Source: Betaproteobacteria bacterium
GTDB taxonomy: Bacteria > Pseudomonadota > Gammaproteobacteria > Burkholderiales > Burkholderiaceae_C
Length of the DNA stretch: 64,000 nucleotides
Assembly: GCA_025358155.1 (NCBI GenBank)
Contig: JANYKR010000173.1
Coordinates: 1-64,000, forward strand
Direction of reading: 5' to 3'
In this document: piece after piece, positions 1 through 9,906 of the stretch
Layout of the letters: every line of letters starts with the position of its first letter
How positions within the stretch are numbered: position 1 is the first letter of the stretch
Program-made: the position numbers and the translations under genes
Notes under the pieces: generated by a model
Told to the model about the DNA's origin: nothing
Seen by the model: only the letters and a program-made list of their open reading frames with translations
Database searches by the model: none

Positions 1-657
1 CGTCAGCAGCCAGTCCGGGTGCTCGCGCCCACTGCCAACCCGCAGCAGACAGCCCATCAGGTTGCGCACCATGTGGTGCAAGAACGCCGAGCCATCGAAG
101 TCAAACCGCCAGTAGGCGCCCTGCCGGCTGATGCTGATGGCCCGCAGGGTCTTGACCGGGCTGCGGGCCTGGCACTGGGACGAGCGAAAGCTGCTGAAGT
201 CATGCTCGCCAATCAGGTGCAGCGCCGCTGCCCGCATGGCCGCCAGGTCAAGCGCTCGAAACACCCAGCCCACACCGCCCGCCTCCAGCGCCGGCCGAAC
301 GGGCGAGTCGAGCAGCAGGTAGCGGTAGCGCCGGCCCTGGGCGTGGAAGCGGGCATGAAAGTCGTCCGGCACCGCCTGGCACCACTGCAGCGCGATGTCG
401 GCGGGCAGGTAGCGGTTGGTGCCGCGCAACCACGAAAAGGCGTCGCGCTCTACCGGGCTGTCGAGGTGCACCACCTGGTTGAAGGCATGCACGCCGGCGT
501 CGGTGCGGCCGGCGCAGACCGTGACCACCGGCGCGTCGACAAAGGTGCTGAGTGCCCGCTCGACCCGGTCTTGCACCGTGCGACCACCGACCTGGTGTTG
601 CCAGCCCTGGTAGGCCGTGCCTCGGTAGGCAATGCCCAGCGCCAACCTTTGGCTCAC
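1..657 (-). CDS. truA: tRNA pseudouridine synthase A (3' end cut by window)
   Basis: TruA isomerises uridines 38-40 of the tRNA anticodon arm to pseudouridine in the cytoplasm. The first 219 codons are present; family members are about 250-280 residues, so the C-terminus lies left of the window. The visible protein begins SQRLALGIAYRGTAYQGWQ and carries the family motif AGRTDAGVHA, with the catalytic Asp at about residue 53. Later RRYRYLLLDSPVRPA and SAFLHHMVRNLMG match conserved TruA segments. I chose the GTG at 657 because the family N-terminus starts there and no in-frame ATG is evident closer to fimV. It lies 52 bp after the fimV stop on the same strand, so it is probably the last visible gene of the leu-asd-fimV-truA transcript. 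Confidence 0.93.
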   Translation of the reverse strand, partial: MSQRLALGIAYRGTAYQGWQHQVGGRTVQDRVERALSTFVDAPVVTVCAGRTDAGVHAFNQVVHLDSPVERDAFSWLRGTNRYLPADIALQWCQAVPDDFHARFHAQGRRYRYLLLDSPVRPALEAGGVGWVFRALDLAAMRAAALHLIGEHDFSSFRSSQCQARSPVKTLRAISISRQGAYWRFDFDGSAFLHHMVRNLMGCLLRVGSGREHPDWLLT

Positions 658-709
658 TGGACGCTCAGCCCGCCACCGTGGGCAGCGTCGGCCACCACCC
701 CCGGCGACA

Positions 710-3502
710 TCAGGCCAGGGCGTCGAGCATGGCCTGCGCCTTGGCACGCAGCGTGCCGGCGGCCTTGGACACCACTTCTTCGAGCAGATCACGGGCGCCG
801 TCGATGTCGCCGATCTGGCGAAACTCTTCGGCCAGTTCAAGCTTGCGCGCCAGCGGATCACCGCCCTCGATCAGCACGTCGTCCAGATTGCCTGGCGTGG
901 TCGGCGCGGTTTCGGCCAACGAACCCGGCTCGGACATCGGGAAGCGGCTGAAGTCGAAGCTCGTGTCATCGCCAGCCGCACGGCCAGCCAGGGAGGCCGG
1001 CGAGACGGTACTGCCCTCGCCGAGGTCAAAGTCCATCGCCCGCGAGTCGGCTGACAGGGCGCCCGAAGCGGTACGGATGGCAGCCACGCCGGCCTGGGTA
1101 GTCGCTGGCCCGGAGTCCTCAAAATCAAAGTCCAGGTCGGGAACGGCCGGTCGTTGCAGGCTGGGCGCCAGCGGCCGGGTGGCGTCCATGGCAAGGGCTG
1201 ACGGGCTGTCCTGAGGCTCACCCAGGTCAATGTCAATGCCCTGATCGAGGCCCAGGCTCATCGCACCGCCACCAATCTGCGGCAGGCGTGAATCTTCAGC
1301 AGGTTGCGTGGCTGGCGACAGGATCGAGTGCGGCTGGGTGGTGGCGCCCAGCGGCTCGACCACCACGCGCTCGCCATCGAGGATGATCTCCTCAGGGTGA
1401 CCACCGGGCTGGTACAGCGGGTTGTCGGGCTCGAATTGCGAACCCAGTTCTTGCGCTCGCGCCCAGTCGTTGCCCACGCCCCGGGTCAGGGCGTAGAGCT
1501 GGGTCGCCAGCAACTCAAAGGCCTTGCTGTCGCGGCGCTTGGCGTAGACCTCCAGCAATTTGGTGCGTACCGCCAGCCGATCGGGGGTGGTGCGCATCGC
1601 CTCCTTGAGAATCTCCTCGGCCTGCAGATCGCGTCCGTAGGCCAGGTACACATCGGCCTCGGCCACCGGATCGACATCGCCGATGGCATCGAGCTGGCTC
1701 AGTGAATAGCCTATCGAGCTGGCGCCCGAGCGGCTGGCGTCGCGGGTATCGACATGCTGGCCACCGCTGGCGCCAAAAAACGAGTCCGGCTGCATCCGGC
1801 TTTCGAGAAACGATGTCTCGCTGGCGGCTTTGCGGAATCGGCGGCGCAAACGCCAGGCCGCCAAGCCTGCCAAAGCAAGCGCCAGCACACCCGCGCCGGG
1901 CAGCAACCAGCGCTGGCCGGCCAGGCTGTCGAACAGACCGGCAGCGGGCGCGTCAGCAGCCGGCGGCGCCGCCACCGGCAAGGCGGCAACCGGTTTCTTG
2001 ACGGTGGGCGGTGCGCCATCGGACGCAGCCACGGCAATGGGTACTGCCGGCGGCGCAACAGGCGCGGGCAAGCCGACCGGCGGGGTTGCGCCCGTCACCG
2101 GTGCCGGCACCACGGGCGCTGCAACGGGTGGTGCGACAGTCGGTGTGACGGATGGCGCGGCAGAAGGCGCGGCAGAAGGCGCGGCAGGTGGCGCGGCAGG
2201 TGGTGCTACAGGCGCGGCCACGGCCGCAGGCGCCTGAGCGCCGACCGCGCCCTGCTGGAGCTTTTTCAGCTCATCGACATTGCGTGACAACTCGGCCACC
2301 CGGGCGGCGTTGTCCTTGCGCTCGACCGCCTGCGAGGCTTGCGCCGCCACGGCAGACGCTGCGCCGCTCAGCTTGAGCTTGTCGGGCGACGGTGCGGCCG
2401 ACTGTTTGCGGTCATCCACCGCCGCCTGCACCTTGCCCTGGGCCTGGCGGGCCGATTCTTGGGTCTGGGCCAACGGCGCGCCTTGGGCCAGGCGACTGCG
2501 GTAAGCGCTGAAATCGACACTCTGGGCGGTGATCAACTGGCGCAGGTCAGACGGCGTGACATCACGCACCTCGTCGGCGGTGGGCACCGACAGCACCGAA
2601 CCCGCCCGCAGACGGTTGACGTTGTTGGCGATGAACGCCTCAGGATTGGTGCGATACAAGCCCACCAGCATCTGGTCGAGCGACACACCGGCCGGCTGGG
2701 TGCGGCCGGCCACGCGGTAGAGCGTGTCACCCGGTCGAACCGGATAGCGCTTGCCGCTGGCCGAAACTGGCGCTGCGGCAGGTGCGGCCGCCGGGGCGCT
2801 GGCGGGCGGGTTGGCGGCGCTGTTTGCGGTGTTGTTTGTGGCGCTATTCGAGGCGCTGGCCGTGCCCGGTCCGCGCGGCGGCGCGGCGGGTTTTGCTCTT
2901 GGGCCTCCCTCCGGGGCCGGCAGGCCAGCGGTCGGCGCGGCAGCCAGTGGCATGCGCGGTGCAGGGGCCAGCCGGGGACCCGGCTGAACCGTCGGGGCCG
3001 GTGCCGCCGGAGGGGGCGCAGGTGGCGCAGCGGCCATCACCGGTGCCAGCGGGGTTGCAGCTTGCACCGGCGGCGCAGGCCGGTTGCCTGGCGGGTCAAA
3101 CAGGAGCGTGAACTCACGCACCAGCCGGCCGGAGGCCCAGCTCATTTCGACGATCAGCTCGATGAAGGGCTCTTGCACCGCCCGGTCACTGCTCAGGCGC
3201 AAAAAAGCCCGGCCGTCGGCACGTCGCACCACGGTGGCCTGGGTGCCCGACAGCACCGCGTTGTAATCGACGCCGGCAGCCCGGTAGGTTTCGGGTGACG
3301 CGATGCGGACCGCCAGCGATGCGGCCTCATCGGGCGACAGGCTGGTGATGTCGATCTCGGCCCGCATGCCCTCGCCCAGCGCGGATTGCACGTTGAGGCG
3401 GCCCACGCCCAGCGCCTGGGCGTCGGGCGCAGCAGCGCTCAGGGCTGCCAACGCGGCAAGGGCCAGCACGGATCGGGCGGCGAGATCGGGGCGGTTTTTC
3501 AA
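710..3502 (-). CDS. fimV: FimV/HubP-family pilus assembly and polarity protein
   Basis: FimV is an inner-membrane, peptidoglycan-binding hub needed for type IV pilus function, twitching and cell-pole organisation. The 930-residue protein has a signal peptide, then the FimV N-terminal domain (ALGVGRLNVQSALGEGMRAEI). A Pro/Ala-rich linker precedes a LysM domain at about 250-310 (YPVRPGDTLYRVAGR). A long low-complexity linker leads to a transmembrane helix at about 530-552, followed by acidic cytoplasmic repeats. The last 50 residues are the conserved FimV C-terminal TPR-like domain (DPLARKLELAEEFRQIGDID). I chose the TTG at 3502 because GGAG lies 5 nt upstream and it gives a clean signal peptide; an ATG at 3589 would add 29 atypical residues. 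The linker near 2150-2215 is encoded by near-identical GGCGCGGCAGAA units, so its length may vary between strains. Confidence 0.92.
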   Translation of the reverse strand: MKNRPDLAARSVLALAALAALSAAAPDAQALGVGRLNVQSALGEGMRAEIDITSLSPDEAASLAVRIASPETYRAAGVDYNAVLSGTQATVVRRADGRAFLRLSSDRAVQEPFIELIVEMSWASGRLVREFTLLFDPPGNRPAPPVQAATPLAPVMAAAPPAPPPAAPAPTVQPGPRLAPAPRMPLAAAPTAGLPAPEGGPRAKPAAPPRGPGTASASNSATNNTANSAANPPASAPAAAPAAAPVSASGKRYPVRPGDTLYRVAGRTQPAGVSLDQMLVGLYRTNPEAFIANNVNRLRAGSVLSVPTADEVRDVTPSDLRQLITAQSVDFSAYRSRLAQGAPLAQTQESARQAQGKVQAAVDDRKQSAAPSPDKLKLSGAASAVAAQASQAVERKDNAARVAELSRNVDELKKLQQGAVGAQAPAAVAAPVAPPAAPPAAPSAAPSAAPSVTPTVAPPVAAPVVPAPVTGATPPVGLPAPVAPPAVPIAVAASDGAPPTVKKPVAALPVAAPPAADAPAAGLFDSLAGQRWLLPGAGVLALALAGLAAWRLRRRFRKAASETSFLESRMQPDSFFGASGGQHVDTRDASRSGASSIGYSLSQLDAIGDVDPVAEADVYLAYGRDLQAEEILKEAMRTTPDRLAVRTKLLEVYAKRRDSKAFELLATQLYALTRGVGNDWARAQELGSQFEPDNPLYQPGGHPEEIILDGERVVVEPLGATTQPHSILSPATQPAEDSRLPQIGGGAMSLGLDQGIDIDLGEPQDSPSALAMDATRPLAPSLQRPAVPDLDFDFEDSGPATTQAGVAAIRTASGALSADSRAMDFDLGEGSTVSPASLAGRAAGDDTSFDFSRFPMSEPGSLAETAPTTPGNLDDVLIEGGDPLARKLELAEEFRQIGDIDGARDLLEEVVSKAAGTLRAKAQAMLDALA

Positions 3503-3809
3503 GGCGTCTCCACAACAGCACCAGCAGGCCCGTGACAGGCTTGTTGCCAGGGTCGGTTTTCGGGGCCCAGCAGGGCGCCCGCAAGCCAAACTGGCATCTT
3601 CAACAGCACGGCAATTTCAAGAAAAAATCCTGGAAACCAAAACAACATCAAGCATATAGGCTGACAAGCTCATGCAATGCCTGACATTTTGAGGCCTGCC
3701 GCAAGACAGCGCCAGCCCTGGTCCCATGTTGCCATGCCGCCACGTTGCGGAGACCGGTGGCAACCATGTGCGCTGCAGGCCCGCACGCCAGCTGCCCTGC
3801 CCGTGCTGA
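3503..3809. other. asd-fimV intergenic region / fimV leader
   Basis: This 307-bp gap between asd and fimV is the only long spacer in the leu-asd-fimV-truA series. No convincing gene is visible. It has an AT-richer patch at about 3605-3685, which could hold a fimV promoter, but I could not settle on a -35/-10 pair. An imperfect inverted repeat (3725-3734 CATGTTGCCA with 3758-3768 TGGCAACCATG, about 23-nt loop) could form a hairpin in an asd-fimV transcript. It lacks a U-tract, so it is not a clear terminator. Confidence 0.4.
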
Positions 3810-4964
3810 TCAAGCTTCAACCAGGATACGCAGCATGCGGCGCAGCGGTTCAGCGGCGCCCCACAGCAACTGGTCGCCGATGGTGAACGCGCCAACATAC
3901 TCCGGGCCCATCGCCAGCTTGCGGATACGCCCGACCGGTATCGTCATGGTGCCGGTCACCGCCACCGGCGTCAGGTCATGGAGGGTGGCCTCGCGGTGGT
4001 TGGGCACCACTTTGACCCAGGCGTTGTCAGCCGCGATAAGGGCCTCGATGTCGGCCACCGGCACGTCTTTTTTCAACTTGAAGGTCAGCGCCTGGCTGTG
4101 ACAGCGCATCGCGCCGACCCGCACGCAAAAACCGTCCACCGGCACGGCCGGGCTGCCAAAACCGTCGCCCTGGCCCAGGATCTTGTTGGTCTCGGCCATG
4201 CCTTTCCATTCTTCCTTGGACATGCCCCAACCGGGTTCATCCCGGCCTTTGCCAAGCCCCAGATCCTTGTCGATCCACGGGATCAACGAGCCCCCCAGCG
4301 GCACGCCGAAGTTGGCGGTCTCGGCGGCGCTCAAGCTGCGCTGCGTGGCGATGACCTGGCGATCGATGTCGAGGATGGCGCTCTTGGGGTCGTCCAGCAG
4401 GCTGCGCACCGACGCGTTGAGCGTGCCGTACTGGGTCAGCAGCTCGCGCATGTGCTGGGCGCCGCCACCCGAGGCCGCCTGGTAGGTCTGGGTGCTCATC
4501 CACTCGACCAAACCCGCCTTGTAGAGCGCACCCACGCCCATCAGCATGCAACTCACCGTGCAGTTGCCGCCGATCCAGTTGCGCCCGCCCTGGCTCAGCG
4601 CCTGCTTGATCACCGGCATGTTCACCGGGTCGAGCACGATCACGGCGTCGTCGGCCATGCGCAGCGTGGACGCGGCGTCGATCCAGTGGCCGGTCCAGCC
4701 GGCGGCACGCAATTTGGGGAAGACTTCGGCGGTGTAGTCGCCGCCTTGCGCCGTCAGGATGATGTCGCAGCGCCTCAGGGCCTTGAGATCGAACGCGTCT
4801 TGCAGCGTGTGTTCGTTTTTCGCCTGTGCCGGCGCAGCGCCACCGGCGTTGCTGGTGGAGAAAAACAGCGGCTCGATCAGCGCGAAGTCGCCCTCGGCCT
4901 GCATGCGGTCCATCAACACCGATCCGACCATGCCGCGCCAGCCTACCAATCCTACGAGTGCCAT
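3810..4964 (-). CDS. asd: Aspartate-semialdehyde dehydrogenase
   Basis: Asd reduces L-aspartyl-4-phosphate with NADPH to aspartate semialdehyde, the branch point to lysine/diaminopimelate, methionine and threonine. The 384-residue protein matches the Gram-negative (E. coli-like) subfamily in length. The N-terminus [18 protein letters not shown] is the nucleotide-binding loop. [12 protein letters not shown] carries the catalytic Cys at residue 135, the same number as in the E. coli enzyme. Later [12 protein letters not shown] and [13 protein letters not shown] contribute conserved substrate-site residues. It lies 98 bp downstream of leuB on the same strand, an arrangement common in Burkholderiales. 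Confidence 0.97.
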   Translation of the reverse strand: MALVGLVGWRGMVGSVLMDRMQAEGDFALIEPLFFSTSNAGGAAPAQAKNEHTLQDAFDLKALRRCDIILTAQGGDYTAEVFPKLRAAGWTGHWIDAASTLRMADDAVIVLDPVNMPVIKQALSQGGRNWIGGNCTVSCMLMGVGALYKAGLVEWMSTQTYQAASGGGAQHMRELLTQYGTLNASVRSLLDDPKSAILDIDRQVIATQRSLSAAETANFGVPLGGSLIPWIDKDLGLGKGRDEPGWGMSKEEWKGMAETNKILGQGDGFGSPAVPVDGFCVRVGAMRCHSQALTFKLKKDVPVADIEALIAADNAWVKVVPNHREATLHDLTPVAVTGTMTIPVGRIRKLAMGPEYVGAFTIGDQLLWGAAEPLRRMLRILVEA

Positions 4965-5062
4965 CTTGTGCCTTTTCCAGTTCGCGGTTCGGACCCCCTT
5001 GACCTTGCTTTGCCCGGCTCGCTTCGCCGGGGTCCAGGTGGGGCGAGTCGATCCGAAGCGGG

Positions 5063-6175
5063 TCAGGCCTGGGTGATCGGGGTCGTCGTTTTGCCAGCCA
5101 CGCGGCCGGACAACGCTGCCACCACCGCGTCGCCCATCTCGCGCGTGCCCACCCTCTGCATGCCCTCGGACCAGATGTCGCCGGTGCGCAGGCCTGCGGA
5201 CAGCACCGCGTCCACCGCGGACTCGATCCGCACGGCGGCCTCGGCTTGGTTCAAGGTGTAGCGCAGCATCATCGCAAGAGACAGAATTGTAGCCAGCGGG
5301 TTTGCAACACCCTTACCAGCGATGTCGGGCGCGCTGCCATGGCTGGGCTCGTACAAGCCCTTGTTGGCCTTGTCCAGCGAGGCCGAGGGCAGCATGCCGA
5401 TCGAGCCGGTCAGCATCGCCGCCTCATCGCTCAAGATGTCGCCAAACATGTTGCCGGTGACCACCACATCAAACGACTTGGGCGCCTTGACGAGTTGCAT
5501 CGCTGCGTTGTCCACGTACATGTGGTCGAGCGCCACGTCGGGGTACTGGGCATGCACCTCGGTGACCACGTCTTTCCAGAACTGGAAGGTCTCGAGCACA
5601 TTGGCCTTGTCGACGCTGGTGAGCTTCTTGTTGCGACGCCGTGCCGCCTGGAAGGCCACATGGGCGATGCGCTCGATCTCGGGCTTGCTGTAGCGCATGG
5701 TGTCGAAAGCTTCTTCGGCACCCGGGAAATGCCCGTCCACCGCGACACGCCGGCCACGCGGCTGGCCAAAGTAGATGTCGCCGGTGAGCTCGCGGATGAT
5801 CAGGATGTCGAGCCCGGCCACCAACTCGGGCTTGAGCGACGAGGCGGCTGTGAGCTGGGGGTAGCAGATCGCCGGGCGCAGGTTGGCAAACAAGCCCAGG
5901 TGCTTGCGCAGGCCCAGAATGGCCTGCTCAGGCCGCAGCGGGCGGTCGAGCTTGTCGTACTTCCAGTCGCCCACCGCGCCAAACAACACCGCATCGGCGG
6001 CCCGGGCCAGGTTCAGGGTCGACTCGGGCAGCGGGTGACCGTGGGCCTCGTAGGCCGCGCCGCCGACCAGGGCGGTCTCGGTTTCGAACGGCAGGTCGAG
6101 CACGGCCATGACCTTGACCGCCTCGGCCATGATTTCAGTGCCGATGCCGTCACCGGGGAGGATGGCGATTTTCAT
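5063..6175 (-). CDS. leuB: 3-isopropylmalate dehydrogenase
   Basis: LeuB oxidatively decarboxylates (2R,3S)-3-isopropylmalate with NAD+ in leucine synthesis. The 370-residue protein begins [20 protein letters not shown] and shows the family motifs [36 protein letters not shown]-like ([13 protein letters not shown]) and the metal-site region [16 protein letters not shown]. The C-terminal [19 protein letters not shown] is also conserved. The ATG at 6175 overlaps the TGA of the upstream small membrane gene (ATGA), implying translational coupling. A longer in-frame reading upstream has no family similarity and was not used. Confidence 0.97.
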   Translation of the reverse strand: MKIAILPGDGIGTEIMAEAVKVMAVLDLPFETETALVGGAAYEAHGHPLPESTLNLARAADAVLFGAVGDWKYDKLDRPLRPEQAILGLRKHLGLFANLRPAICYPQLTAASSLKPELVAGLDILIIRELTGDIYFGQPRGRRVAVDGHFPGAEEAFDTMRYSKPEIERIAHVAFQAARRRNKKLTSVDKANVLETFQFWKDVVTEVHAQYPDVALDHMYVDNAAMQLVKAPKSFDVVVTGNMFGDILSDEAAMLTGSIGMLPSASLDKANKGLYEPSHGSAPDIAGKGVANPLATILSLAMMLRYTLNQAEAAVRIESAVDAVLSAGLRTGDIWSEGMQRVGTREMGDAVVAALSGRVAGKTTTPITQA

Positions 6176-6480
6176 GGTGGAGTGGGGTGTTCGTTGGGAT
6201 GAAGGATCTTGTGAACCAGGCTGTGCTCGCAGGCCTTGAAGACGACGTAGTTCAGCATGCTGATGAACAAGACCGTCAACAGCTCGATCAGTTGCCGCGC
6301 GCCGCCTTCGGTCAGTGCCATCCAGCCGTTGGCGGTGATGAAGTCCCAGTTGTCGCTGAACATTTTGAACAGGTTCAGCGTGCCGACGCCAAAAAACCCG
6401 AAGCTGGCGCACAAGACCAGGAAGGTCACGCCAGCGTGACCCAGCACGTAGCGCGAAAAAGCTCGGTGAAGGGCCTGCAT
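6172..6480 (-). CDS. Small membrane protein encoded between leuD and leuB
   Basis: A 102-residue protein of unknown function. It has two hydrophobic segments: about residues 15-38 ([21 protein letters not shown]) and about 60-82 ([17 protein letters not shown]). The tail is short, basic and His-rich. It is embedded in the leucine operon, starting 4 bp after the leuD stop and overlapping leuB by 4 bp, so it is almost certainly expressed with them. A comparable small hypothetical gene often sits here in Comamonadaceae leu clusters. Nothing in the sequence indicates an enzymatic role; a membrane or accessory function is only a guess. Confidence 0.75.
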   Translation of the reverse strand: MQALHRAFSRYVLGHAGVTFLVLCASFGFFGVGTLNLFKMFSDNWDFITANGWMALTEGGARQLIELLTVLFISMLNYVVFKACEHSLVHKILHPNEHPTPP

Positions 6481-6484
6481 GCTC

Positions 6485-7132
6485 TCAAAGCTCGCGGTGC
6501 GTCAACCAGGGCATGCGGGCGATGCGCTCGGCCTCAAAGGCTGAGATCTTGTCGGCATGGCGCAGCGTCAGACCGATGTCGTCGAAGCCGTTGACCAGGC
6601 AGTACTTGCGGAAGGGCTGCACCTCAAACGGCAGCTCGGTGCCGTCGGCCTTGACCACCACCTGGCGCGGCAGATCGATGGTGAGCTGGTAGCCGACAAA
6701 GCCGAAGACCTCGTCAAACAACTGCGCCACCACCCGCTCGGGCAGCACTATCGGCAAGAGGCCGTTCTTGAAGCAGTTGTTGAAAAAGATGTCGGCGTAG
6801 CTGGGCGCGATCAGCGCCCGGAAGCCGTACTGCTCCAGCGCCCAGGGTGCGTGTTCACGGCTGGAGCCGCAGCCAAAGTTTTCGCGCGCCAGCAGCACCG
6901 AGCTTCCAGCGTACCGCGGCTGGTTAAGCACAAAGTCCGGATTGGGGCGGCGCACCACCTCGGGCTGGCCCGGCTCGCCCTTGTCAAGGTAACGCCATGC
7001 GTCGAACAGGTTGGGGCCAAAGCCGGTGCGGGCGATGGCTTTCAAGAATTGCTTGGGGATGATCGCGTCGGTGTCGACGTTGGCGCGGTCCATCGGGGCG
7101 ACCAGGCCCTTGTGTACGGTGAAGGCTTGCAC
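6485..7132 (-). CDS. leuD: 3-isopropylmalate dehydratase small subunit
   Basis: LeuD is the swivelling-domain subunit that, with LeuC, isomerises 2-isopropylmalate to 3-isopropylmalate. The 215-residue protein starts (fMet)[19 protein letters not shown] and contains [12 protein letters not shown] and the signature [17 protein letters not shown] chose the GTG at 7132 because GAGAGG lies 6 nt upstream and the family begins at this point; an ATG at 7186 would add 18 non-conserved residues. It lies 28 bp after leuC. Confidence 0.95.
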   Translation of the reverse strand: MQAFTVHKGLVAPMDRANVDTDAIIPKQFLKAIARTGFGPNLFDAWRYLDKGEPGQPEVVRRPNPDFVLNQPRYAGSSVLLARENFGCGSSREHAPWALEQYGFRALIAPSYADIFFNNCFKNGLLPIVLPERVVAQLFDEVFGFVGYQLTIDLPRQVVVKADGTELPFEVQPFRKYCLVNGFDDIGLTLRHADKISAFEAERIARMPWLTHREL

Positions 7133-7160
7133 GGAAAACCTCTCAAGGATTTTTGGGGGG

Positions 7161-8621
7161 TCAGACAACCCGGCGGATGTCGACAAAATGGCCGTACAGC
7201 GCAGCCGCAGCGGCCATCGCTGGGCTGACCAGGTGGGTGCGGCCGCCCGCGCCCTGCCGGCCCTCGAAGTTGCGGTTGCTGGTGGACGCGCAGCGCTCGC
7301 CCGGCTCCAGCCGGTCGGCGTTCATCGCCAGGCACATGCTGCAGCCCGGCTCGCGCCACTCGAAGCCGGCCGCCTTGAAAATCTCATGCAAACCCTCGGC
7401 CTCGGCCTGCGCCTTGACCAGGCCCGAGCCCGGCACCACCAGTGCCAGCTTGACGTTAGACGCCACCCGGCCGCCGATGCGGCGCACCACGGCAGCGGCC
7501 TCGCGCATGTCCTCGATGCGGCTGTTGGTGCACGAGCCGATGAAGACCTTGTCGATCCGGATGTCGGCGATCAGCTTGTTCGGCTCCAGCCCCATGTAGA
7601 CCAGCGCACGCTCGATCGCATCGCGCCGGGTGTCGTCTTTTTCCTTGTCGGGGTCGGGTACCCGGCCGTCGATGGCCAGCACCATCTCGGGGCTGGTGCC
7701 CCAGGTGACTTGCGGCTTGAGGGTGCTTGCGTCGATCTCGACCACGGCGTCGAAGTGCGCGCCCTCGTCGCTGCGCAGCGTGCGCCAGAACGTTGCCGCC
7801 AGGTCGAACTCAAGGCCCTTGGGCGCAAACGGCCGGCCGCGCACGTAGTTGATCGTGGTCTCGTCCACGGCCACCAGACCGGCGCGGGCGCCTGCCTCGA
7901 TCGCCATGTTGCAAACCGTCATGCGGCCTTCCATGCTCAGCGCCCGGATCGCCGAGCCGCCAAACTCGATGGTGTAGCCGGTGCCGCCGGCGGTGCCGAT
8001 GCGCCCGATGATGGCCAGCACGATGTCCTTGGCGGTCAGGCCCTTGCTCAAGGCTCCGTCCACCCGCACCAGCAGGTTCTTGGCCTTCTTGGCCAGCAGG
8101 GTCTGGGTGGCCAGCACATGCTCGACCTCGCTGGTGCCGATGCCGTGCGCCAGCGCGCCAAAGGCGCCGTGGGTACTGGTGTGGCTGTCGCCGCACACCA
8201 CCGTCATACCGGGCAGCGTGGCGCCTTGTTCGGGCCCGATGACATGCACGATGCCTTGGCGCTTGTCCAGAAACGGAAAGTAGGCCGCCGCGCCAAACGC
8301 CTTGATGTTGGCGTCCAGCGTGGTGATCTGCAGCTTGCTGATCGGGTCGGCAATGCCGTCGTAACCCTGGTTCCAGCCGGTGGTGGGGGTGTTGTGGTCG
8401 GCGGTGGCGACGATGGAGCTGACCCGCCAGACCTTGCGGCCGGCCAGCCGCAGGCCCTCGAAGGCCTGCGGGCTGGTCACCTCGTGCACCAGGTGCCGGT
8501 CGATGTAGAGCGTGGCCGTGCCGTCGTCCTCGGTGCGGACGACGTGCTCGTCCCAAAGCTTGTCGTAGAGCGTTCTGGCCATCTGGGTTGCGGTCGCAGA
8601 GGGAGTCGCGGCTGGGTTCAT
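7161..8621 (-). CDS. leuC: 3-isopropylmalate dehydratase large subunit
   Basis: LeuC is the aconitase-fold [4Fe-4S] subunit of isopropylmalate isomerase. The 486-residue protein contains [34 protein letters not shown] and the three cluster cysteines: Cys364 in [12 protein letters not shown], and Cys427 and Cys430 in [12 protein letters not shown] chose the ATG at 8621 because AAGGTGA sits 5 nt upstream. This gives about 13 residues before the usual MARTLYDK start, so initiation at that inner Met is the alternative. The gene begins only 5 bp after the lysR stop, so the regulator and the enzyme genes are probably co-transcribed. Confidence 0.96.
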   Translation of the reverse strand: MNPAATPSATATQMARTLYDKLWDEHVVRTEDDGTATLYIDRHLVHEVTSPQAFEGLRLAGRKVWRVSSIVATADHNTPTTGWNQGYDGIADPISKLQITTLDANIKAFGAAAYFPFLDKRQGIVHVIGPEQGATLPGMTVVCGDSHTSTHGAFGALAHGIGTSEVEHVLATQTLLAKKAKNLLVRVDGALSKGLTAKDIVLAIIGRIGTAGGTGYTIEFGGSAIRALSMEGRMTVCNMAIEAGARAGLVAVDETTINYVRGRPFAPKGLEFDLAATFWRTLRSDEGAHFDAVVEIDASTLKPQVTWGTSPEMVLAIDGRVPDPDKEKDDTRRDAIERALVYMGLEPNKLIADIRIDKVFIGSCTNSRIEDMREAAAVVRRIGGRVASNVKLALVVPGSGLVKAQAEAEGLHEIFKAAGFEWREPGCSMCLAMNADRLEPGERCASTSNRNFEGRQGAGGRTHLVSPAMAAAAALYGHFVDIRRVV

Positions 8622-8626
8622 TGGGG

Positions 8627-9643
8627 TCACCTTTTGCGGGAGTCGGATTGTCGCGCCACAGGCGCGGTGCTGGCAGAAACAGCAGCAGCTTGCGCACGGG
8701 CGGCGCCGCACAAGGCCTCGACGAAGCGCTGCACCACCGTGGGCAAAACCTCTTGGGTGCGCACGGCCAGCAGGTAGGGCCGGCGTGCCCAGTCTTCGTC
8801 CAGCACCAGCGGCTGGACCGCAAATATCCGGGCAAAGCGTTGCGCCACCACGGCCGGCAGCACCGCTACGCCCAGCCCGGCCTCGACGAGTTGGGCGATC
8901 GCGTCGAAACCCCGCACCTGCACCCGCACGTTGAGGCTGCGGCCCAGCGCCTGGGCGCGCTCGCGCATCTGCTCGTGGGCCGCAGCGCCCAGGTGCAGGC
9001 CGACGATGTCGAAGTCGAGCAGCGCATCAAAGCGCACGGCGGGCAGGGTGGGCGCGGCGCCCGCCGTCGCCGTGGCCGTGGCCGCGACGGTCCCCAACCC
9101 GGCCCGCCCCGCCAGCACATGGCCGCGCGGCACCAGCACCGCCAGTTCACCCTGGCGGTAGGGCTGGCAACTGAGCCGGCTCTCGTGCTGCGGCGGCACA
9201 AAGATGCCGACATCGGCCCGCCCTGATGCGACTGCAGCTTGCACCTCGGCGCTGGTCAGGTCGTCCAGGCTGATGCGGATGCCGGGGTGGGCCTGGCTGA
9301 AGGCGGCCAGATCGGCCGGCAGGCACTCGGCGATGGCGCTGGCATTGGCGGCGATGCGCAAATGGCCTTTGATGCCGCGCGAAAACTCCACCACATCGCT
9401 CTCCAGCGCATGCAGCGAGGCGTTGAGCGAGCGGATGTGGCGCACCATCGCCCGGCCGGCTTCGGTCAGGTCCACGCCCCGGGCGCGGCGGTCAAACAGC
9501 AACACGCCGAGCCGCACCTCCAGGTCGGACAGCCGCTTGCTGGCGGCCGCCAGCGCCAGGTGCTCGCGCTCGGCGCCGCGCGTGATGCTCCGGGTTTCGG
9601 CAATAGCCAGCACGAGGTTGAGGGTGGTCAGGTCAAAGCGCAT
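8627..9643 (-). CDS. LysR-family transcriptional regulator heading the leu operon
   Basis: A 338-residue LysR-type regulator. The N-terminal winged helix-turn-helix (about 3-62) reads [20 protein letters not shown]...[22 protein letters not shown], and the LysR effector-binding domain follows from about residue 90. It is the first gene of the leuC-leuD-leuB-asd run, 5 bp before leuC. A role in controlling branched-chain amino acid synthesis is inferred from position only. LysR regulators usually act from divergent promoters; the 263-bp gap to the helicase gene contains a T-N11-A dyad. The C-terminal about 25 residues are Ala/Ser/Arg-rich and probably disordered. Confidence 0.9.
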   Translation of the reverse strand: MRFDLTTLNLVLAIAETRSITRGAEREHLALAAASKRLSDLEVRLGVLLFDRRARGVDLTEAGRAMVRHIRSLNASLHALESDVVEFSRGIKGHLRIAANASAIAECLPADLAAFSQAHPGIRISLDDLTSAEVQAAVASGRADVGIFVPPQHESRLSCQPYRQGELAVLVPRGHVLAGRAGLGTVAATATATAGAAPTLPAVRFDALLDFDIVGLHLGAAAHEQMRERAQALGRSLNVRVQVRGFDAIAQLVEAGLGVAVLPAVVAQRFARIFAVQPLVLDEDWARRPYLLAVRTQEVLPTVVQRFVEALCGAARAQAAAVSASTAPVARQSDSRKR

Positions 9644-9747
9644 GGCGCTGGTGTCGGGATGGCGGGCGGCCCGCAGCGCCGGGAGGTGCCGCAGTCCAAT
9701 GATGCGCGAAGGCTCTGGAGGCAGCCAACGGCGATTGCCAATTTACC

Positions 9748-9764
9748 CTTCGCCATCGGCGAAG
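9748..9764. promoter_or_regulatory. Candidate LysR-type operator
   Basis: A perfect dyad CTTCGCC-ATC-GGCGAAG contains the LysR-box geometry T-N11-A (9750 to 9762). It lies about 105 bp upstream of the lysR start in the lysR-SNF2 divergent spacer, where an autoregulated LysR protein would bind. Assignment rests on geometry and position only. Confidence 0.35.
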
Positions 9765-9906
9765 CATAAGCTGAGCACAAGCTGCGGGCCGCTGCCGGCG
9801 TCCAGGAGCGTGGGGCCTGCCGCTCCGGCCAAACCTGGCTTTTACACTGTGCCTTGCGCCGTTTGCCCGGCCCTTTCCTACTGACTGCCTGACCCACCGC
9901 CCCACC

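Noticed and set aside
19-951. Long plus-strand frame across truA and the end of fimV
   Set aside because: It is the antisense shadow of truA and fimV; Arg/Ala/Pro-rich with no family motif, while the opposite strand has clear TruA and FimV motifs.
3617-3898. Possible small minus-strand gene between asd and fimV
   Set aside because: It overlaps the asd 3' end in another frame, has no ribosome site and no recognisable similarity.
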